This document shows, piece by piece, positions 41,434 through 64,000 of a stretch of DNA of 64,000 bases (the first letter of the stretch is position 1; each line of letters opens with the position of its first letter). The translations under genes and the position numbers were made by a program. Location of the stretch: the NCBI GenBank assembly GCA_029224185.1, contig CM055200.1, positions 11,147,670 through 11,211,669 of the forward strand, read 5' to 3'. Under the pieces are notes generated by a model, which saw only the letters and a program-made list of their open reading frames with translations, was not told where the DNA came from and searched no databases. This DNA comes from Karalla daura (taxonomy: Eukaryota > Chordata > Actinopteri > Chaetodontiformes > Leiognathidae).

Positions 41434-42454
41434 AACACACTCCCTGTCATTCACACCCTCTTCACCTCTGTCTGCAGCGAGGTGCACCACAGAGGATAGG
41501 ACGCATCGAGGGTGTTTAATGATATGTTTGCAAATGCAGTTTATTTTCTCAAAAATCTTTTCTTTTGTACATTTATTTTCTTTTCCATAGTTTTCACTGG
41601 GGCATCCCGACCCCAATCGGGGGCCTCATATACCGCCCACGAAATGTCTAATTTGTCAAACAAAGCAACGACATCTTTATGCAAAATCTCCTTTTGTTGT
41701 GTGAAAGGAATTTCACACATGCGAGCCAGGAATGAGGGCAAAACACACTGACGATGGGTTGGAGTGGTGATGCCTTCACGTCACCTTTGCAAGATCCTAC
41801 ATTCCAGCTTTCCATGTGCTCCATTTTTCAATTCATGTACCTTATGGAGAAAAAAAAATCAAACAATGCAAGTTTTCCTTTAGCTGTTATATATGACTAA
41901 AATTGAAGTCACTGATAAAGTTAATAAAGTCTTTGTCATCAAATGATTGTCGATTATGACTACTGTGATAATTATTATACTATTACTGTTGTTATTGTCA
42001 TTGTTAATGTAAATAGGTGAATACCCTTTTCACGTTAAAATGCATCACTCTAAAAATTTACTTCTAAGTGTATTATCAGTAAGATGCACTGAAATACTCA
42101 TCATGAAGCAAAATATTTCTGCACATCTTGATGTACTCTAGATATTTATTTGTCTTGGGAGATGCATTAAAAATAATTATGCTCTAAGTTATTAATGATA
42201 TTATCATTGTTGATCTTTAGCCATGAACCATGAATGAACCGATACATAAAATATGTATTACAATATGATCAAATCAGAATCGGAGCCTGACTTATTCTCT
42301 GGTAGTTATACAGCTTCGTTATACAGCTGCGATGGTTTCACTTTCATGATTAGTACAGAGAACAGGTACACACAACGTTAGGACAGTAAATATAGCATTA
42401 ATTATTTATGTTAGGGTTTATATTTATATTACCTTTTCACTTATCTATCTCTGT

Positions 42455-42530
42455 TTCCACTGCCTTGTCCATTTCGTTGCTGCAACAGTGGAAATTCTGT
42501 TATGAGATCAATAAAGGAACATTTTTCATT
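42455..42530 (+). mobile_element. LINE-type 3' end remnant (candidate)
   Basis: GTTGCTGCAACAGTGGAAAT, then GAGATCAATAAAGGAAC resembles the common non-LTR 3' end with ...CTGCAATTTCCC...GGGATCAATAAAG. Only this 3' end is present. Confidence 0.4.
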
Positions 42531-42861
42531 ATTCTGAGTATTCAAATGCTACTATTGATATGGACTAAAATAGTAGGAGGAGCAGCTACCCCCCTTAAAT
42601 GTATAGTTAGAATTCAGAGTTTATGAATGCATAGCTTTGCATAAAATTCAAATAGCAAGTAACTCATCTGTGTTCCAATATGGTACCTATGAAATGAGTT
42701 TTCCATCGCTCCCAACGTGTCATGAACCTGATTACAGAGAATAATCACTGAACCAACATCACTTGGGTCGTCGCGTCTGGTCAAGAGAAATATATGACTG
42801 TTCTATCGATTGACCAGGGGGTGACATGTGTTGGCTCGTCATGACATCGATCGAGTCCCTC

Positions 42862-42950
42862 CACGTGTTGGTGCCGCTTGACAAACCGCGGGCTGTCCGA
42901 CCGCCCCTGAAGGCAACGCGGGAAGGGGCGGGGCCTGCGTGCCGACGTCA
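42862..42950 (+). promoter_or_regulatory. egln1: egln1 promoter: candidate HRE, GC box, CRE-like site
   Basis: CCACGTG (CACGTG at 42862-42867, including the HIF core ACGTG) lies about 385 bp before the ATG. It is followed by a perfect GC box GGGGCGGGGC (42925-42934) and a CRE-like CGACGTCA (42943-42950). Mammalian EGLN1 is known to be induced through a promoter hypoxia-response element, which would make a feedback loop. The assignment here is by motif and position only, and CACGTG could equally be an E-box. Confidence 0.45.
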
Positions 42951-43250
42951 GAGCAGGCCGGGGCACGGAGAAGCTGAGCGCACACGGAGCGTCGCCATGC
43001 TCTACCCTCGGACCGACGGCTAAGCAAGCGGCGAGAGATGCCTCCTGAACAACCGGTAGAGAGAAATGCTCGGCCCCGGGCACACGCAGCCGACGTATCC
43101 CACTGATACAAGATATGAAGAGGGACTCGGAGTGGGGAAATGGCGAGGTATTGAGTCGTGTCGCTGGGTGTAGCGTGGCAGAGGCAGTGGATCGTTTCCA
43201 AAGTTGTCGGTTAGCAGGATCGGACTTAAAGGCGCCGCGGCCCCGCTAAC

Positions 43251-60468
<17,218 letters not shown>

Positions 60469-61104
60469 TGAGTGGGTGGAAGATCCATGACGATGGACAC
60501 ACAACAAAAAAAGAAAAAAACAATGATTTCTTTTCATTTTCAGCAAACTGGGGTGGCCCAGCGGACCTTGAATGTCATGACATTGTACTGAAAGGGATTG
60601 TGTGGATTTTTTTTTTTTTCCTCTTTTACCTGTTTGGTGAAGAACGCTCACAATACATCAGACATTTTCAGAAAGTCTCTTCAAACAGGAATTAAGCTCA
60701 GAGAGAATCTTTTGCATATTTGTTGTTGCAGTTAATTCCTTAAAGGTACAGTGTTCTGCATATGCTTAACGTGTTATGCTTTTCACATGGAATCAGCTGT
60801 CATAAGCTACTGTATGGCAAAAATGTGCTTGAGTTTGCAATAATACGAGAAATGATCTGAATTAAAAAAACACCCATTTTCTGACAGAAACTCTGCTTGA
60901 ATGCATTCATTTGCGGCGCAGTGTACGATGACTTTGTGTCCATGTCTTTTTGGTCTTTTACGTCTTGTTCTGTCTGAATACAGCATCGTGTTTGAAGTAG
61001 TCCAGATGTGAGGATCCTCACCATCGTCCTCACAGTGTGAGCTGCTGCTCTGCAGCATCATGCTGCCCTCTGTTGGTTAACTGAGCACTGTAGCGTTTCA
61101 CTTT

Positions 61105-61325
61105 CTCAACTTTATTTTAAGTGCCAGCTCCTGACAATAACGTTATCTCAAGGCACTTTACACAAGTGAGCAACAATATGCACAGAGTCGTGACATAGTG
61201 AACACCCCATGCCCTTTGACCTTCGCATAGGCAGAGGAGCGACTCCCATGAAAAAAAGAATTGGAAGAAACCTCCGGGTGAGAGGAAGAGGAGGGGATCC
61301 TCTCCCAGGATGGACAGGCACAAGC
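61105..61325 (+). mobile_element. Teleost dispersed repeat remnant
   Basis: TTATCTCAAGGCACTTTACA near the left end, GCGACTCCCATGA in the middle, then GGAAGAAACCTCCGG and GGACAGGCA are landmark phrases, in the correct order, of one of the most frequent short repeats in percomorph fish. It lies between egln1 and gpr137b, possibly in a 3'UTR. Confidence 0.55.
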
Positions 61326-62920
61326 ATGACAGTATACAGAGATCTATGCTTTGATGGCTAACAATTCAGATTTCAGTCCATTTTCAACCATGAATGTTTA
61401 ATTAGATGCTTATATGTGGCAGATTTTTGTATAGTTAACTGACCTCTGACCAACTCTGTCTCATCAGAATTGCTGGTAGTTCACCATTACTGAAACCAGG
61501 ACCTTTCCATGTGTAAATGTCTGTTCTGGACCGAATTGCTGTCAAGACTCAAGTCCACCTAATGTAAAGAAAATGAGTATTTATTTTTGACAGTGTGGCA
61601 GCGACGTTTCATTTTTATTATATGAGTTGCGGGTCCTGTTTGGCCCCTGGGCTGGACTACAGACAACCCTGCTCTAGACCCTAAATATGAATATCAGAAT
61701 AAACTCATCAGCTGCAAAAGTCTCCTAATAAACATCTGCAGCACTGTCGTCATTACCTGTAGAACGCACTGTGGAGGTGATTGACAGCTGAAAGTATTAT
61801 TGCAGTTGTATTGTTTTATAAAGGAAAGTTTAAGCTTATTTACTAAGTTGTAAACAACTATCAATTTCTAAATAATTGTATAAATATTTCATTTCTGCAA
61901 ATCGATATAAAATCGATAAAGAAAAACTGATCCAATAAAATGAGCCTTTTATCATAATCATGCACTGACCTTTTCCCACCACGGTCAGTGCAGGATTAAA
62001 TAAAACGGGTTCTCCCGCGTTAAACGACAAGTAATGCTGAACGTAGGATTAGTGTTTCGCCATCTAAGCTGCCTGGCTGGAATGTGCAGGATTCCTTTTC
62101 CTCTCTTTTCCTGCTTTGAGTGCGTCTTGCTGCGTTGACAGATGTTTTCCCGTACGCCGGGCTTGATCACCATCGGGCCAGGCTGCCTCCTGCCTCCCGA
62201 CACGTACGCTCTTTTTTCTTTTCTTCTTTCCTCGCGGCTGCTATTATCTCCCGTCAGGGCGTTTGTTGTTCTGCGAAATGCTTCTGTGACGCGTGTCACA
62301 TCACATCAAAGACCTCCTCCTCGACGATACCGCGCTAATCTGGGCAGGGGCATTGTGCCCCTGAGTTTAAAAATAAGGATGAGAAAAACGGGCTGGATGA
62401 GGATGAAATATAAATGTATGCTACAAAACTTGTGGACAATTGAGATGAGATGATGAGAGAGAGAGAGATGAGATTCATGCGTGAGAAAGCATTCAAAACC
62501 AACTGCATTTTTCACAACATTTTACGACATTTTAATAGGAATTAACCGAGTCTCTCCTCTATATAAACAAACATCTGTATGAAAAAAAAGAGTATAGACA
62601 GTACATAAATAGTTATACAGTACATATTACAAAAGTGGAAATATATTAAGCAGTATTCAATATGAACTATACAATGGCAATGTCTGCGAGTAGTCAAAGT
62701 TAATCGAGATTAGGCTTTGTACAAGATGTGTGCAAAAATCACCGTCCCATTAGTGGACCTCCACTGTTACTGGCAGAGGGGGAAACGTCTGTTAGTTCCT
62801 CTTCACTAGAACTACATAGAAAACTGAACATGTCGGGTACAGGGGCGTCGTACAGGCCCGTGTTCCTCTGCCACCTAGAGGCTGTGCAAAAGATATACAA
62901 CTAAGAAGGAATGCCACGGT

Positions 62921-62946
62921 GGGGGGGGGGGGGGGGGGGGGGGGGG
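62921..62946. repeat. 26-base G/C homopolymer next to a stop codon
   Basis: A run of 26 G on the plus strand. In the gpr137b mRNA it is a C run starting at the base after the stop codon TGA. Length may be inaccurate in the assembly. Confidence 0.9.
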
Positions 62947-63061
62947 TCAGTAATGGCTGAGCTCCTCCGGGGGAGGAGGGAGGTGGAAGCTGTCGTCCCC
63001 GCCGATGTAGGCGCCGATGCCGCTGCTCTGGCTCCCCCACTCGTAGCTGTCGGCGGCCAAG
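62947..63061 (-). CDS. gpr137b: gpr137b last coding exon
   Basis: After a split serine it reads [20 protein letters not shown], then [17 protein letters not shown] and TGA. The DxYxWG core matches the mammalian DYYDWGQQ tail; the rest differs. The acceptor is TGTTCCCGCAG. Confidence 0.88.
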
Positions 63062-63088
63062 CTGCGGGAACACACGGCCAGTTGTTGC

Positions 63089-63120
<32 letters not shown>

Positions 63121-63667
63121 CTGAGCTCGGCAGGGATAACCTGGCCGGCCGGGGCTTTACCTGGCTTGGATGTTCTGAGGCATGACGCTCCACGCCAGGT
63201 CGTCGTCGCTGTCGTACCGCCGCGGGTTGTCAAAGAAGTACGACCTGGAGGAGAAGACGTGACCGGGCAGCCCAGAGCCGCTCTGGGGGATTCAAAGGAG
63301 AAAGAGAAAGAGAAAAAAAAAAAAAAGGGAAATAAAAATGAGCCATGAGACCGGTTCCCGGTGTGGCAGCCTCATGATCGCTCATAATGAAACAAGCCAG
63401 TGAGGCTGAGCTTTACTGCGCCCGAAGAGAGGAAACTGTCCAGCCTCTCACAAGAAAGCAACAGGACACTTTGTGCAGCTGAACCGCAGGATTCATTGTA
63501 AAGGTTCCTGGCCTCCAGGTCGGAAAACACGGCCTCACCCTGTCCTGGTTGGGCTGCCGGACTCTGAAGAAGAAAACTACGAGGGAGGTGGGCAGCAGCT
63601 CCCAGACAAACAGGACCACTCCAAAGACGACGTAGCCGGCGTCACCCAGAGTCGACTGCAAGTCCGC
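62947..63667 (-). CDS. gpr137b: GPR137B, last three exons (5' part off window)
   Basis: GPR137B (TM7SF1) is a lysosomal seven-pass membrane protein reported to act with Rag GTPases in mTORC1 signalling. Minus-strand exons 63539-63667, 63161-63282 and 62947-63061 join in phase to give the last 120 residues. They comprise the loop [12 protein letters not shown], the final membrane helix [31 protein letters not shown], and a cytosolic tail with [20 protein letters not shown]. The end is [10 protein letters not shown] and stop at 62949-62947. The tail block [18 protein letters not shown] is diagnostic for this family, and the ADL(K/Q) loop favours the B member over GPR137 and GPR137C. The gene points toward egln1, tail to tail. 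Confidence 0.92.
63082..63119. repeat. (GTT)n trinucleotide run
   Basis: About twelve GTT/GTTGCT units in the 99 bp intron before the last gpr137b exon. On the sense strand this is (AAC)n. Confidence 0.9.
63161..63282 (-). CDS. gpr137b: gpr137b exon with conserved tail motif
   Basis: It reads [20 protein letters not shown], then [20 protein letters not shown]. The acceptor is GAATCCCCCAG and the donor GTAAAG. It leaves in phase 2. Confidence 0.95.
63539..63667 (-). CDS. gpr137b: gpr137b exon with seventh membrane helix
   Basis: 43 codons, phase 0-0, running from [20 protein letters not shown] through [20 protein letters not shown] to QDR. The acceptor is TTTGTTCAG and the donor GTGAGG. Confidence 0.93.
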
Positions 63668-64000
63668 CTGAACAAACGAGAAAAAAGAAAGCAGTGCACT
63701 CGCCGCTCCACAAGCTCCACAAGCTCCACAAGCTCCACAAGCTCCCCGTTTAGCCCCGAGACACAGGAAACTGTATTTCCTCACTGCGCGCATCACAAGG
63801 CAAACACACGGCGTCAGAACTGACCCCTGCTCCACAAAGAGCCGAATGTTCACCGTCAAAACTCTCAAAGGAGTAGACGGCACCATGCTGACAGTGAAGG
63901 ACAATGTTGACTGAGAAGCACAGATGCTCGGCCTTAGACTGCAACCAGATTCAACCTATAGCTATGGGTGTGATCCCAGGTTCCCCCCCCCCAGCCCATC
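63668..64000. other. gpr137b intron, partial
   Basis: It contains four tandem copies of a 9-bp unit (CACAAGCTC, 63709-63744) just upstream (sense) of the membrane-helix exon, and a C run near 63984-63992. I saw no earlier gpr137b exon before the right edge. Confidence 0.55.

Larger units (their letters stand above)
40454..43250. other. tsnax-egln1 divergent intergenic region
   Basis: The 2.8 kb between two divergent genes holds the tsnax promoter (to about 40810), a short GGAT run at 40961-40977, a CTG run at 41409-41433, an AT-rich middle and a repeat remnant at 42455-42530. A CpG-rich egln1 promoter and 5'UTR lie from about 42840 onward. No other gene was seen. Confidence 0.65.

Noticed and set aside
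63413..63904. 163-residue continuous minus-strand frame including gpr137b sequence
   Set aside because: Only 63539-63667 is exon; the frame runs through both flanking introns (repeat-derived [13 protein letters not shown] part on the 5' side and intron after the GTGAGG donor).

Overview
The window is vertebrate nuclear DNA, almost certainly from a ray-finned (teleost) fish. Genes are split into many short exons with GT..AG introns. Introns carry abundant CA, GATA and CCTG microsatellites, and several decayed repeats look like common teleost dispersed elements. Every recognisable coding exon matches a vertebrate gene. There are no bacterial operons, CRISPR arrays or intact viral genes.

Four protein-coding genes can be supported, left to right. 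(1) disc1, minus strand, 702-30635: exons 1 to 11 are in view (2151 coding bases, 717 codons, all phases compatible) and the last exons lie beyond the left edge. (2) tsnax (translin-associated factor X), minus strand, 34748-40453: complete in six exons, 281 residues. (3) egln1 (HIF prolyl hydroxylase PHD2), plus strand, 43251-60337: complete in five exons, about 375 residues, with a 12.3 kb first intron. (4) gpr137b, minus strand, 62947-63667: the last three exons, with the rest beyond the right edge.

The order and orientation EGLN1 / TSNAX / DISC1 (egln1 divergent from tsnax; tsnax and disc1 in tandem on the same strand) is the arrangement known on human 1q42, here seen in inverted view. This is an old syntenic block, and the products are partly linked. 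TSNAX is a subunit of the C3PO endoribonuclease, DISC1 is a coiled-coil scaffold, and in human the two genes can be joined by intergenic splicing. EGLN1 is the main cellular oxygen sensor. gpr137b, a lysosomal seven-pass membrane protein gene, lies tail-to-tail with egln1.

The rest is intronic or intergenic. Points of note are: a 292 bp GATA array; a 352 bp CCTG array; a 117 bp CA array placed where it could act as the GU-rich downstream element of the tsnax poly(A) site; a perfect 14 bp hairpin covering a consensus splice donor inside egln1 intron 1; a 26-base homopolymer directly abutting the gpr137b stop codon; a tandem (6-nt spaced) acceptor at the last egln1 exon; and a tsnax N-terminus that lacks the basic nuclear-localisation cluster of the mammalian protein. 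I found no clearly new biological system; these are the items most worth a second look. All exon calls were made by eye from translated similarity to remembered family sequences plus splice-site and phase agreement. No search was run.
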